From positions 48,641 through 112,640 of the forward strand of contig JAFTNZ010000007.1 of NCBI GenBank assembly GCA_017451645.1: a stretch of 64,000 bases of DNA, read 5' to 3'. The DNA is from Bacteroidaceae bacterium (GTDB lineage Bacteria; Bacteroidota; Bacteroidia; Bacteroidales; Bacteroidaceae). Position numbers and translations under genes: made by a program. Below the pieces are notes generated by a model, which saw nothing but the letters and a program-made list of their open reading frames with translations, was not told the DNA's origin and ran no database searches. Positions 23,326 to 30,665 of the stretch are shown in pieces (the first letter of the stretch is position 1; every line of letters begins with the position of its first letter).

Positions 23326-23370
23326 AAATAGGGGCGGGAACCGGCAGGGTTCCCGCCCCTATTTGTTTTT
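23326..23370 (+). terminator. Intrinsic terminator of cassette 2
   Basis: AAATAGGGGCGGGAA (23326-23340) pairs perfectly with TTCCCGCCCCTATTT (23350-23364), 15 bp, 9-nt loop, followed by GTTTTT. Confidence 0.9.
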
Positions 23371-23530
23371 ATGATTGGTACATAGGAAAGCGGAAAACAT
23401 GTCATTTATCCGTATTATGCAAATAATTTGTATTATATCTGCATCCGGAATTGTAACAACACGTTGGTATGACACTTTCAAATAAAGACTGGGGGGAATA
23501 GTACATAAGGGAGGTTATATAAAAGGTTAT

Positions 23531-23598
23531 ATAAAAAAAGAAGGTTGTCTCCCGACAACCAATCTTCCATTAACCTTAAATCTAATACCATGAAAAAC
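23531..23598 (-). ncRNA. Predicted small RNA with own promoter and terminator
   Basis: On the minus strand, a perfect -7 box TACCTTTG (23611-23604) stands 19 bp after CTTG (23634-23631). About 45 nt downstream of the expected start lies GGTTGTC-GGGA-GACAACC (23559-23542), followed by TTCTTTTTTTAT, a textbook intrinsic terminator. This predicts a transcript of roughly 65-70 nt with no credible protein and no gene directly behind it. From memory, similar leader-hairpin sequences recur in Bacteroidales genomes, but I cannot assign an Rfam family. The gap to manC, on the opposite strand, makes it free-standing. Confidence 0.6.
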
Positions 23599-23603
23599 AC
23601 GAT

Positions 23604-23634
23604 GCAAAGGTAGTGCTTTATTCCATACCGGCAA
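23604..23634 (-). promoter_or_regulatory. Promoter of the predicted small RNA
   Basis: CTTG (minus strand, 23634-23631), 19-bp spacer, TACCTTTG (23611-23604) followed by CA. Both boxes and spacing fit the Bacteroidetes primary sigma factor promoter. Confidence 0.65.
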
Positions 23635-23769
23635 GCGTTTTCTGCTTTTTTCTTTCTATTTGCAACCTTTTTTAACTTTTAAGCATCAATCAGCAGCATT
23701 TCTACGTTTTTTTTGGGGCATTCATTCCACTTTTTTCAAAAACATATCGCCGGATAAGAAAGAATTGTA

Positions 23770-23777
23770 TATTTTTG
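23770..23777 (+). promoter_or_regulatory. -7 box upstream of manC
   Basis: TATTTTTG followed by C matches the -7 consensus and lies 75 bp before the manC start. No clear -33 TTTG is seen at the usual distance. Confidence 0.5.
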
Positions 23778-23852
23778 CACATCAAAATCTTTGATTGAGA
23801 ACAACAAAACAAACAATCCGTCCCCCAAAAACAGAAACAAAAAAGGAAGACT

Positions 23853-24917
23853 ATGATGGAAAAGAACAATAACCACCTGGTGATAATGGCCGGAGGCATC
23901 GGAAGCCGGTTCTGGCCGATGAGTACTCCTGAGAAACCGAAACAGTTCATTGATGTGCTCGGATGCGGACGCACACTGATACAGCTGACAGCTGACCGCT
24001 TTGAAGGCATCTGCCCGCCGGAGAACATCTGGGTAGTGACCTCGGCAGCCTATGCAGACATTGTGCGCGAACAGCTGCCACAGATTCCGGAAGGAAATAT
24101 CCTGTGCGAACCTTGCCGCCGCAACACGGCTCCCTGCATAGCTTATGTGAGCTGGCGCATCAAGGCACGCGACCCGAAAGCCAATATGGTGGTGACACCG
24201 AGTGACCACGTGGTGATGGACGTGAAAGAGTTCCAACGGGTCATCCGCACGGCCATGGGCTTCACGGATTCATCGGACGCCATCCTCACATTGGGCATGA
24301 AGCCTACCCGACCGGAAACGGGATACGGCTACATCGAAGCTGACCTCACAGCCTCATCGGCACGATGCAAGGAGATTTTCCGCGTGGATTCGTTCAAGGA
24401 AAAACCTGCATTGGAAACGGCTGAGAAGTATGTCAAGAAGAACAACTTCTTCTGGAATGCCGGCATCTTCGTGTGGAATGTATCCACCATCGTCAATGCC
24501 CTGCGCGTCTATCAGCCGGCCATCTCGCAGATATTCGAGAACATGCTCCCCTACTATGGCACACCGGAAGAGCAGGAGCGCATCGACATAGAGTTCCCCA
24601 AATGCGAAAACATCTCCATCGACTATGCCATCCTGGAGAAGGCTGAAGAGATTTTCGTCTGTCCGGCCAGCTTCGGATGGAGCGACTTGGGCACATGGGG
24701 CTCGCTGCACACGCAAAGCAAGCAGGACGCGAACCACAACGTGTGCATCGGCGAAGACATCCGCCTCTTCGAGACGAAGAACTGCCTCATCCATACATCG
24801 CAGGAGCGCCGTGTGGTGGTGCAGGGACTCGACGGATACATCGTGGCCGAGAAGGACAACACACTGCTCATCTGCAAACTGAGCGAGGAACAGCGCATCA
24901 AACAGTTCTCAGAATGA
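23853..24917 (+). CDS. manC: Mannose-1-phosphate guanylyltransferase
   Basis: A 354-residue nucleotidyltransferase. The signature GGIGSRFWPMSTPEKPKQF (residues 14-32) binds GTP and mannose 1-phosphate. Other family motifs are LCEPCRRNTAPCIAY, VTPSDHVVMD, PETGYGYIE, FKEKPALETAEKY, WNAGIFVW and SFGWSDLGTWGSL. It makes GDP-mannose from GTP and mannose 1-phosphate. It lacks the C-terminal phosphomannose isomerase domain of bifunctional ManC/AlgA, so the length fits a single-function enzyme. The start could be either Met of the opening MM. It is followed by gmd and wcaG, giving a complete route to GDP-L-fucose. Confidence 0.95.
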   Translation: MMEKNNNHLVIMAGGIGSRFWPMSTPEKPKQFIDVLGCGRTLIQLTADRFEGICPPENIWVVTSAAYADIVREQLPQIPEGNILCEPCRRNTAPCIAYVSWRIKARDPKANMVVTPSDHVVMDVKEFQRVIRTAMGFTDSSDAILTLGMKPTRPETGYGYIEADLTASSARCKEIFRVDSFKEKPALETAEKYVKKNNFFWNAGIFVWNVSTIVNALRVYQPAISQIFENMLPYYGTPEEQERIDIEFPKCENISIDYAILEKAEEIFVCPASFGWSDLGTWGSLHTQSKQDANHNVCIGEDIRLFETKNCLIHTSQERRVVVQGLDGYIVAEKDNTLLICKLSEEQRIKQFSE

Positions 24918-24989
24918 GATGAGATAAAGAAGAATTATAATACCTAAAAAAAAAGACAATCAATCGGAAGAAAACAAATACCTATTTGT

Positions 24990-26081
24990 ATGAAAAAAGT
25001 TGCTTTAATCACTGGAGTTACAGGTCAGGACGGCTCGTTCTTGGCTGAGTTTTTGTTGGAAAAAGGATACGAGGTACACGGCACCATCCGCCGTTCCTCG
25101 GTGGATTTCCGCGAACGCATCGCCCACTTGGAGGGTGTGCCGGGATTCCACCTGCACTTTGCAGACCTGAGCGACTCTATGAGTCTTGTGCAGGTCATTG
25201 CCAAGGTTCGCCCCTGTGAGATTTATAACCTGGCCGCACAGAGCCATGTGCAGGTGAGCTTCGACTCCCCTGAGTTCACCGCCGACGTGGATGCCACAGG
25301 TGTGTTGCGTGTGCTCGAAGCCGTACGCCAGTGCGGACTGGCCGACAGCTGCCGCATCTATCAGGCTTCTACCTCCGAGCTTTATGGCAAGGTGGAGGAG
25401 GTGCCACAGAACGAGAACACTCCCTTCCACCCCTACAGCCCCTATGCTGTGGCCAAACTCTACGGCTACTGGATTATCAAGGAATACCGCGAGGCTTACA
25501 ATATGTACTGCTGCTCGGGCATCCTGTTCAACCACGAGAGCGAACGACGTGGAGAGACTTTCGTGACCCGCAAGATTACCCTTGCCGCCGCACGCATCGC
25601 ACAGGGCAAGCAGGACAAGCTCTATCTCGGCAACCTCTCGTCGCTCCGCGACTGGGGTTATGCCAAGGACTATGTGGAGTGTATGTGGCTCATCCTGCAA
25701 CAGGAGAAGCCTGAAGACTTCGTCATTGCCACCGGTGTGCAGCACTCGGTACGTGAGTTCTGCTACCTCGCCTTCAAACATGCCGGCATCGAACTGGAAT
25801 TCCGTGGAGAAGAGGAGAACGAGGTGGGCATCGACAAGGCTACCGGACGCGTGATTGTGGAGGTGAGCAAGGACTTCTACCGCCCCACTGATGTGGTCAA
25901 CCTCTGGGGAGACCCCACAAAAGCAAAAGCCAAACTCGGCTGGAACCCGGCAAAGACTTCGTTCGAAGAACTCGTGCGCATCATGGTCAAGCACGACATG
26001 GAGAAGGTGGCCGTGGAGCGTGCCAGCGAACAGATAAAGATGAACCTTGCCGAGTATCTGGAGAAAGGTATTGTAAAATAA
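24990..26081 (+). CDS. gmd: GDP-mannose 4,6-dehydratase
   Basis: A 363-residue extended short-chain dehydrogenase. The NAD(P)-binding TGVTGQDGS motif is at residues 8-16. [12 protein letters not shown] precedes the catalytic region with STSELYG (about 127-133) and the Y152-x-x-x-K156 pair (YAVAK). GDP-mannose-specific features are [21 protein letters not shown] and the C-terminal [22 protein letters not shown]. It converts GDP-mannose to GDP-4-keto-6-deoxymannose. It lies 72 bp after manC and 54 bp before wcaG on the same strand. Confidence 0.97.
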   Translation: MKKVALITGVTGQDGSFLAEFLLEKGYEVHGTIRRSSVDFRERIAHLEGVPGFHLHFADLSDSMSLVQVIAKVRPCEIYNLAAQSHVQVSFDSPEFTADVDATGVLRVLEAVRQCGLADSCRIYQASTSELYGKVEEVPQNENTPFHPYSPYAVAKLYGYWIIKEYREAYNMYCCSGILFNHESERRGETFVTRKITLAAARIAQGKQDKLYLGNLSSLRDWGYAKDYVECMWLILQQEKPEDFVIATGVQHSVREFCYLAFKHAGIELEFRGEEENEVGIDKATGRVIVEVSKDFYRPTDVVNLWGDPTKAKAKLGWNPAKTSFEELVRIMVKHDMEKVAVERASEQIKMNLAEYLEKGIVK

Positions 26082-26135
26082 CAGCATGTACAGGGTACAT
26101 GAATCAGATTGTACCTCGTAAATTGTAAATTGCAA

Positions 26136-27212
26136 ATGAACTTATCAGCAAAAATATATGTAGCCGGACACCGGGGACTCGTGGGTTCGGCCATCTGGAA
26201 GAACCTGCAGGCAAAGGGATATACCAACCTGGTAGGACGCACCCACCACGAACTGGACCTGCTCGATGGGACTGCCGTCAAGGAGTTCTTCGACCAGGAG
26301 AAACCGGAATATGTCATTCTGGCTGCTGCCCACGTGGGCGGCATCATGGCCAACAACACCTATCGGGCAGACTTCATCTACCAGAACCTGCAAATACAGC
26401 AGAATGTCATCGGTGAGAGTTTCCGCCACGGGGTGAAGAAACTGCTCTTCTTGGGCAGCACCTGCATCTACCCACGCGATGCCGAGCAACCCATCAAGGA
26501 AGAGGCGTTGCTCACTTCATCGCTGGAATATACCAACGAACCGTATGCCATTGCCAAGATAGCCGGCCTGAAACTGTGCGAGAGCTTCAACCTGCAATAT
26601 GGCACCAACTACATTGCCGTGATGCCGACCAACCTCTATGGCCCGAACGACAACTTCCACCTTGAGAACAGCCATGTGCTGCCCGCTATGGTGCGCAAAA
26701 TACACTTGGCCAAATGCCTGGGAGAAGGCAATTGGACAGCTGTGCGCCACGACATGGACCTGCGCCCCGTAGAGGGTGTGGATGGCAAAGCCGGTGAAGA
26801 AGAGATAATGAATGTGTTAGGCAAATACGGCATTCTTCCTAACGAAGTACGCCTGTGGGGTACAGGAAAGCCGATGCGCGAGTTCCTCTGGAGCGAGGAG
26901 ATGGCCGATGCCAGTGTGTTCGTGTTGGAACACGTGGACTTCAAAGACACCTATGCACCCGATTGTCGGGATGTGCGCAACTGCCACATCAACATTGGTA
27001 CAGGGAAAGAAATCAGCATCGCCGGACTGGCCGGACTGATAGCCAAGGAGATCGGGTTCGAAGGAAAGGTGTCGTTCGATGCCTCCAAACCTGACGGCAC
27101 CATGCGCAAGCTCACGGATGTAAGCAAACTGCATGCCCTCGGCTGGCAACACAAGATAGACATCGAAGAGGGTGTACACCGGATGTACGACTGGTACATC
27201 AAGGGTGTCTGA
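26136..27212 (+). CDS. wcaG: GDP-L-fucose synthase
   Basis: A 358-residue epimerase-reductase. VAGHRGLVGSAI (residues 9-20) is the cofactor-binding motif; AAAHVGGIMANN is typical of the family. The catalytic set is S108 (LGSTCIYP), Y137 and K141 (YAIAK). PTNLYGPNDNFH and GTGKPMREFLWSEEMADA follow. It turns GDP-4-keto-6-deoxymannose into GDP-L-fucose. The ATG at 26136 is preferred because the fold begins five residues later; an upstream TTG (26109) would add nine residues with no role. It carries the usual ~40-residue insertion (RHDMDLRPVEGVDGK) of Bacteroidetes enzymes. It ends the fucose operon. Confidence 0.96.
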   Translation: MNLSAKIYVAGHRGLVGSAIWKNLQAKGYTNLVGRTHHELDLLDGTAVKEFFDQEKPEYVILAAAHVGGIMANNTYRADFIYQNLQIQQNVIGESFRHGVKKLLFLGSTCIYPRDAEQPIKEEALLTSSLEYTNEPYAIAKIAGLKLCESFNLQYGTNYIAVMPTNLYGPNDNFHLENSHVLPAMVRKIHLAKCLGEGNWTAVRHDMDLRPVEGVDGKAGEEEIMNVLGKYGILPNEVRLWGTGKPMREFLWSEEMADASVFVLEHVDFKDTYAPDCRDVRNCHINIGTGKEISIAGLAGLIAKEIGFEGKVSFDASKPDGTMRKLTDVSKLHALGWQHKIDIEEGVHRMYDWYIKGV

Positions 27213-27242
27213 CAGGTTGCTGACAAATAGTTGACACTTACT

Positions 27243-27287
27243 TTTCAGGCGCGGATTTTCCTTGAAAGCGAAAATCCGCGCCTGAAA
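27243..27287. terminator. Bidirectional terminator between wcaG and trmB
   Basis: TTTCAGGCGCGGATTTTC (27243-27260) pairs perfectly with GAAAATCCGCGCCTGAAA (27270-27287), 18 bp around a 9-nt loop. T-rich sequence follows on the plus strand (TTATTTTC), and the minus strand leaves AAAAGT. It separates two convergent transcription units. Confidence 0.85.
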
Positions 27288-27306
27288 TTATTTTCTTGGG
27301 AATCTG

Positions 27307-28065
27307 TTATTTGCTCTTTTCCAAGCCGCTACGCTTGCTACGGTTGTAGCTTCGGTAGTCGTCCAGCTCAATCTCCACATCCGGTTCTTCCAACGTGCCC
27401 TCCTGTGGCAGACGGAACTTCAGATACTTGATGTTCAGCCCCCGGTCGAGCCACTGCTGTTCGTAGTAAGTGCGTATGCTGAGGATGTTGTCAGCCAAGC
27501 CGCTGTGATAGAGGTCGTCGGTAACGAACTCTACAGGCAAATGGTTGTGCTCCACCATATACTTGGTGTAGGTGAACATGAAGTTGCTGTCGGTCTTCAG
27601 ATGGATGAGTCCGCCATCCACCAAAAAGCGGCGGTAACGGTTCATGAAATAGGTGGATGTCAGCCGCTTTGTAGCTTTTTTCATCTGCGGATCGCTGAAT
27701 GTCAGCCATATTTCGCTCACCTCACCCGGTGCAAAGAAGCGGTCGATAATCTCGATGTTTGTACGCAGAAAGGCCACATTCTCCATCCCCTCGTTCAAGG
27801 ATTCGGTGGCTCCGCTCCACATACGGGCACCTTTGATGTCCACGCCAATGAAGTTCTTGTCGGGGAAGAGTCGTCCGAGGCCGACCGTGTATTCACCACG
27901 TCCGCAGCCCAACTCCAACACGATGGGATGGTTGTTGTGGAAGAATGCTTCGTGCCAACGCCCTTTCAGTTCGAAAGGCACCTCCTCCACCACCGAGTAG
28001 GGGTACTCGAACACATGAGGATACCCCGCCATGTCGGCGAACTTTGCTAATTTTCCTTTACTCAT
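27307..28065 (-). CDS. trmB: tRNA (guanine-N7-)-methyltransferase
   Basis: A 252-residue protein of the TrmB family. SAM-binding motif [12 protein letters not shown] (about residues 48-59), followed by [12 protein letters not shown] and [19 protein letters not shown], which is the family form of the catalytic P-D-P-x-x-K-x-x-H region. [12 protein letters not shown] lies downstream. It methylates G46 of tRNA at N7 in the cytoplasm. The canonical PDPWPK-H motif is changed to [11 protein letters not shown], as in other Bacteroidetes homologues I know. The gene starts 9 bp after the ilvE stop and is probably co-transcribed with it. Confidence 0.92.
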   Translation of the reverse strand: MSKGKLAKFADMAGYPHVFEYPYSVVEEVPFELKGRWHEAFFHNNHPIVLELGCGRGEYTVGLGRLFPDKNFIGVDIKGARMWSGATESLNEGMENVAFLRTNIEIIDRFFAPGEVSEIWLTFSDPQMKKATKRLTSTYFMNRYRRFLVDGGLIHLKTDSNFMFTYTKYMVEHNHLPVEFVTDDLYHSGLADNILSIRTYYEQQWLDRGLNIKYLKFRLPQEGTLEEPDVEIELDDYRSYNRSKRSGLEKSK

Positions 28066-28074
28066 GATGTATCA

Positions 28075-29103
28075 TTACTCAATCACAGTCACCCAACCGT
28101 GTGTATCAGGTTCGTCGCCATACTGGATGGCACGCAACTTGGTATATAGCTTGGTGCTGACAGGCCCCGGCTTGCCATCCTTCGCAATCACATAAGAGTG
28201 GTTGTTCTCAGGGTCGTCGATGCGCTCAATGGGACTGATGACAGCTGCCGTACCGCAGGCACCGGCCTCTTCAAACGTCGTCAGTTCCTCTTCAGGAATG
28301 GCACGACGCTCTACCTTCATGCCCATATCTTCGGCCAGCTGCATCAGGCTCTTGTTGGTGATAGAGGGCAGGATGCTGGTGCTGAGCGGAGTGACGTAGG
28401 TGTTGTCTTTGATGCCAAAGAAGTTGGCAGCGCCACACTCGTCGATATACTTCTTCTCCTTGGCATCGAGGTAGAACTCAGCCGAATAGCCGGCTTCGTG
28501 GGCTTCCTTGCTGGCACGCAGACTGGCAGCATAGTTGCCACCCACCTTATAGATGCCGGTACCGAGCGGGGCCGCACGGTCGTACTTACGGGTAATCACG
28601 TAGGGAGTGGTGGCAAAACCACCCTTGAAGTAAGGACCTACAGGAGTAACAAATATCAGGAACAGATATTCGCCGGCAGGCTTCACACCCACCTGCGGAC
28701 CCGTACCGATGAGCAACGGACGAATGTAGAGTGAAGCACCACTCTCGTAAGGAGGCACAAACCGCTCGTTCAACTTGATGACCTTCTTCACCATCTCGGC
28801 AAAGAGTCCGGTAGGCATTTCGGGCATCAGGATACCACGGCAAGTACTCTGCAAACGGGCAGCATTCTCGTCCAGACGGAAAACACGGATTTTACCGTCC
28901 TTTCCACGGAAAGCCTTCAAGCCCTCGAAAGCCTCCTGTCCGTAGTGCAGGCAGGTGGCAGCCATGTGCAGGGGGATGGTCTCTTCTGAGCAGACCTCAA
29001 TCTCTCCCCATGCTCCGTTGCGATGATAGCAACGCACATTATAGTCAGTCTTGCGATAGCCAAATGACAGATTGGCCCAATCAATTTCGTTCATCTTATC
29101 CAT
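28075..29103 (-). CDS. ilvE: Branched-chain amino acid aminotransferase
   Basis: A 342-residue class IV PLP aminotransferase. The PLP-binding lysine is K186 in GTGIYKVGGNYAASLRA. Other motifs are LHYGQEAFEGLKAFRGKDG, SLYIRPLLIGTG and ECGAANFFG, with the phosphate-binding region EEAGACGTAAVISPI. It interconverts leucine, isoleucine and valine with their 2-keto acids. The first Met (MDKMNEIDW) is used; the second, three codons on, is possible. A -7 box lies 30 bp upstream, so it may have its own promoter although it follows xseB closely. Confidence 0.95.
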   Translation of the reverse strand: MDKMNEIDWANLSFGYRKTDYNVRCYHRNGAWGEIEVCSEETIPLHMAATCLHYGQEAFEGLKAFRGKDGKIRVFRLDENAARLQSTCRGILMPEMPTGLFAEMVKKVIKLNERFVPPYESGASLYIRPLLIGTGPQVGVKPAGEYLFLIFVTPVGPYFKGGFATTPYVITRKYDRAAPLGTGIYKVGGNYAASLRASKEAHEAGYSAEFYLDAKEKKYIDECGAANFFGIKDNTYVTPLSTSILPSITNKSLMQLAEDMGMKVERRAIPEEELTTFEEAGACGTAAVISPIERIDDPENNHSYVIAKDGKPGPVSTKLYTKLRAIQYGDEPDTHGWVTVIE

Positions 29104-29133
29104 ATCTTTCTTGTTTTAGTTTCAAATTGGCAG

Positions 29134-29164
29134 CAAAATTACTATAATAATTACACTTTACCAA
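29134..29164 (-). promoter_or_regulatory. Promoter of ilvE-trmB
   Basis: Minus strand: TTGG (29164-29161), 19-bp spacer, TAATTTTG (29141-29134) followed by C. The -7 box is exact; the -33 box is a partial match. It lies in the 54-bp gap between xseB and ilvE and overlaps the xseB stop codon. Confidence 0.55.
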
Positions 29165-29373
29165 CTCTTTGCCTCGTTTTCTTCCTCTTTGAGCAATTTC
29201 TTTATCTGCTCATCCGCCTGATAAAGCTTGGCTTTACACCGTTTCACCAGGTCTTGTGCCTCCTTGAGCGCCTCACCCAACTGGTCGATGGTGAGTTCGT
29301 TGGCCTCCATTTGGGCGACCAGATGCTCCAGGCGCACCATTGCCTCTTCATAACTCTGTTGTTTCTTTGCCAC
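29158..29373 (-). CDS. xseB: Exodeoxyribonuclease VII small subunit
   Basis: A 71-residue protein with the XseB pattern: SYEEAMVRLEHLVAQMEANELTIDQL-type helix pair followed by LGEALKEAQDLVKRCKAKLYQADEQIKKLL. Several small subunits bind the C-terminal part of XseA and are required for the nuclease. It lies 29 bp after xseA in the same direction. The length is normal. Confidence 0.93.
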   Translation of the reverse strand: MAKKQQSYEEAMVRLEHLVAQMEANELTIDQLGEALKEAQDLVKRCKAKLYQADEQIKKLLKEEENEAKSW

Positions 29374-29402
29374 GTTGTCTGTACTATATTATTTAAGATG
29401 GG

Positions 29403-30644
29403 TTATACATTCGTTTCTTTTACAACGGAAACCACTTCCCCTTGTGCCAGCCGGGTGACAATGACCTCCCCCGGTTGCAGGCAGGAGGCATCCGTCAGTG
29501 CACGACCGTCCTTGAGCGTCAGTGTATATCCTTTGGCCAACATCCGCTGTACATCGCACCCCTCCAGCCGTTGTCCGATGAGCTGCAACGCATGATGGCA
29601 ATGGGTCAAGCGGTTGCCTACAGCCATGCGTGCCCGTTGCCACAAGAGGTCGATATGCCTCTCTTCGCGCATCCGGCACAAAGCCTGCAGACCCGGCAGA
29701 CGACGGGTGATGTCAGTCAGACGGTGGTGTTCGGCCTCAAGCAACCGGCATACATGATGTTGGATGGCAGCAGCGGCACGGTCTATCCGCTGGTCGGCAT
29801 CGCGCATACGCTCTATCAACAGTCCGGCCACGGCAGTAGGCGTCTTCACCCGCGTGTGTGCCACCATATCGACCACAGTGTCATCACGTTCGTGACCGAT
29901 ACCGGTGATGATGGGAATGGGGAACTGGGCACAGGCTGCAGCCAACAGATAGGTGTCGAAGCAGGCCAAATCGCTGACGGCACCTCCACCCCGGATGATG
30001 ACCACCACATCCCATGCCTCATCAGAAGAGACTATCTTGTCGAGTGCCTCCAAGATGGTGGGCTCGACCCTGTCGCCCTGCATGACAGCAGGGAACAGCC
30101 GGGTGACAAATCCAAAGCCGCAAGGATTGTCGGAGAGTTGGTTGCAGAAGTCGCCATAGCCTGCCGCAGTGGCTGAAGAGATGACCGCTATCCGGCACGG
30201 CACTTGTGGCATGGGCAGCTCCTTGTTGAGTGTGAGCACCCCCTCTTCCTCTAACTGACGGAGTATCTCGCGCCTACGGTGCACCATATCGCCTACCGTA
30301 TAAGTGGGGTCGATGTCTGTCACACAAAGTGAATAGCCATACAACTCGTGAAACTCCACCCGCACCTGCACCATCACTTTGATGCCGGCAGCAAAAGGCT
30401 GTCCGGTCTCACGCTCGAAATAGGGACGCAACAGGCGGAAGACATTGCTCCACACTACCCCTCTTGCCTTGGCTACCATCGCATTGCTACGCGCATCCTT
30501 CTGGACAAACTCCACATAACAATGGCCGGCAGCATTGGTCCTCACTTCACTCAGTTCGGCCTGCAGCCAACACTCGTCGGGCAATGCACACTCAAGCACA
30601 TCGCGCACGCGGCTATTAAGTTCATACAGTGAAAGGGCTTTCAT
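29403..30644 (-). CDS. xseA: Exodeoxyribonuclease VII large subunit
   Basis: A 413-residue protein. N-terminal OB-fold (about 1-105; SLYELNSRVRDVLE, WLQAELSEVRTNAAGHCYVEFVQKD). The catalytic domain (about 125-320) has PCRIAVISSATAAGYGDF, VVIIRGGGAVSDLACFD and ITGIGHERDDTVVDMVAHTRVKTPTAVA. A helical region and the C-terminal segment MLAKGYTLTLKDGRALTDAS complete the family layout. It degrades single-stranded DNA together with XseB. The hybrid kinase gene ends 21 bp upstream, so read-through is likely. Confidence 0.95.
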   Translation of the reverse strand: MKALSLYELNSRVRDVLECALPDECWLQAELSEVRTNAAGHCYVEFVQKDARSNAMVAKARGVVWSNVFRLLRPYFERETGQPFAAGIKVMVQVRVEFHELYGYSLCVTDIDPTYTVGDMVHRRREILRQLEEEGVLTLNKELPMPQVPCRIAVISSATAAGYGDFCNQLSDNPCGFGFVTRLFPAVMQGDRVEPTILEALDKIVSSDEAWDVVVIIRGGGAVSDLACFDTYLLAAACAQFPIPIITGIGHERDDTVVDMVAHTRVKTPTAVAGLLIERMRDADQRIDRAAAAIQHHVCRLLEAEHHRLTDITRRLPGLQALCRMREERHIDLLWQRARMAVGNRLTHCHHALQLIGQRLEGCDVQRMLAKGYTLTLKDGRALTDASCLQPGEVIVTRLAQGEVVSVVKETNV

Positions 30645-30665
30645 ATTCTCTCCAAGCCTCCGGCA

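Larger units (their letters stand above)
22490..23370 (+). repeat. Copy 2 of the ~890-bp duplicated block
   Basis: Near-identical partner of 16063-16950, covering the C-terminal module of the 1954-aa protein, the intergenic gap, the second 50-aa peptide gene and the terminator. The near-identity, including the non-coding gap, points to a recent duplication or ongoing gene conversion. Confidence 0.9.
23299..23852. other. 554-bp intergenic region: terminator, small RNA and manC promoter
   Basis: It holds the terminator of cassette 2 (23326-23370), a run of six G at 23491-23496 that may be a decayed copy of the cassette promoter, a repeated GGTTATATAAAA element (23513-23534), a predicted minus-strand small RNA (23531-23598) with its promoter, and a -7 box for manC. 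No protein gene longer than a few codons is convincing. Confidence 0.7.

Noticed and set aside
23590-23613. Seven-codon plus-strand peptide (MKNTMQR-stop) after a hairpin
   Set aside because: The same bases read on the minus strand give an exact promoter and terminator pair, which explains them better than a plus-strand leader peptide.
25005-26135. 376-codon open frame opposite gmd
   Set aside because: Antisense to an unmistakable GDP-mannose dehydratase; no signal, promoter or domain of its own.
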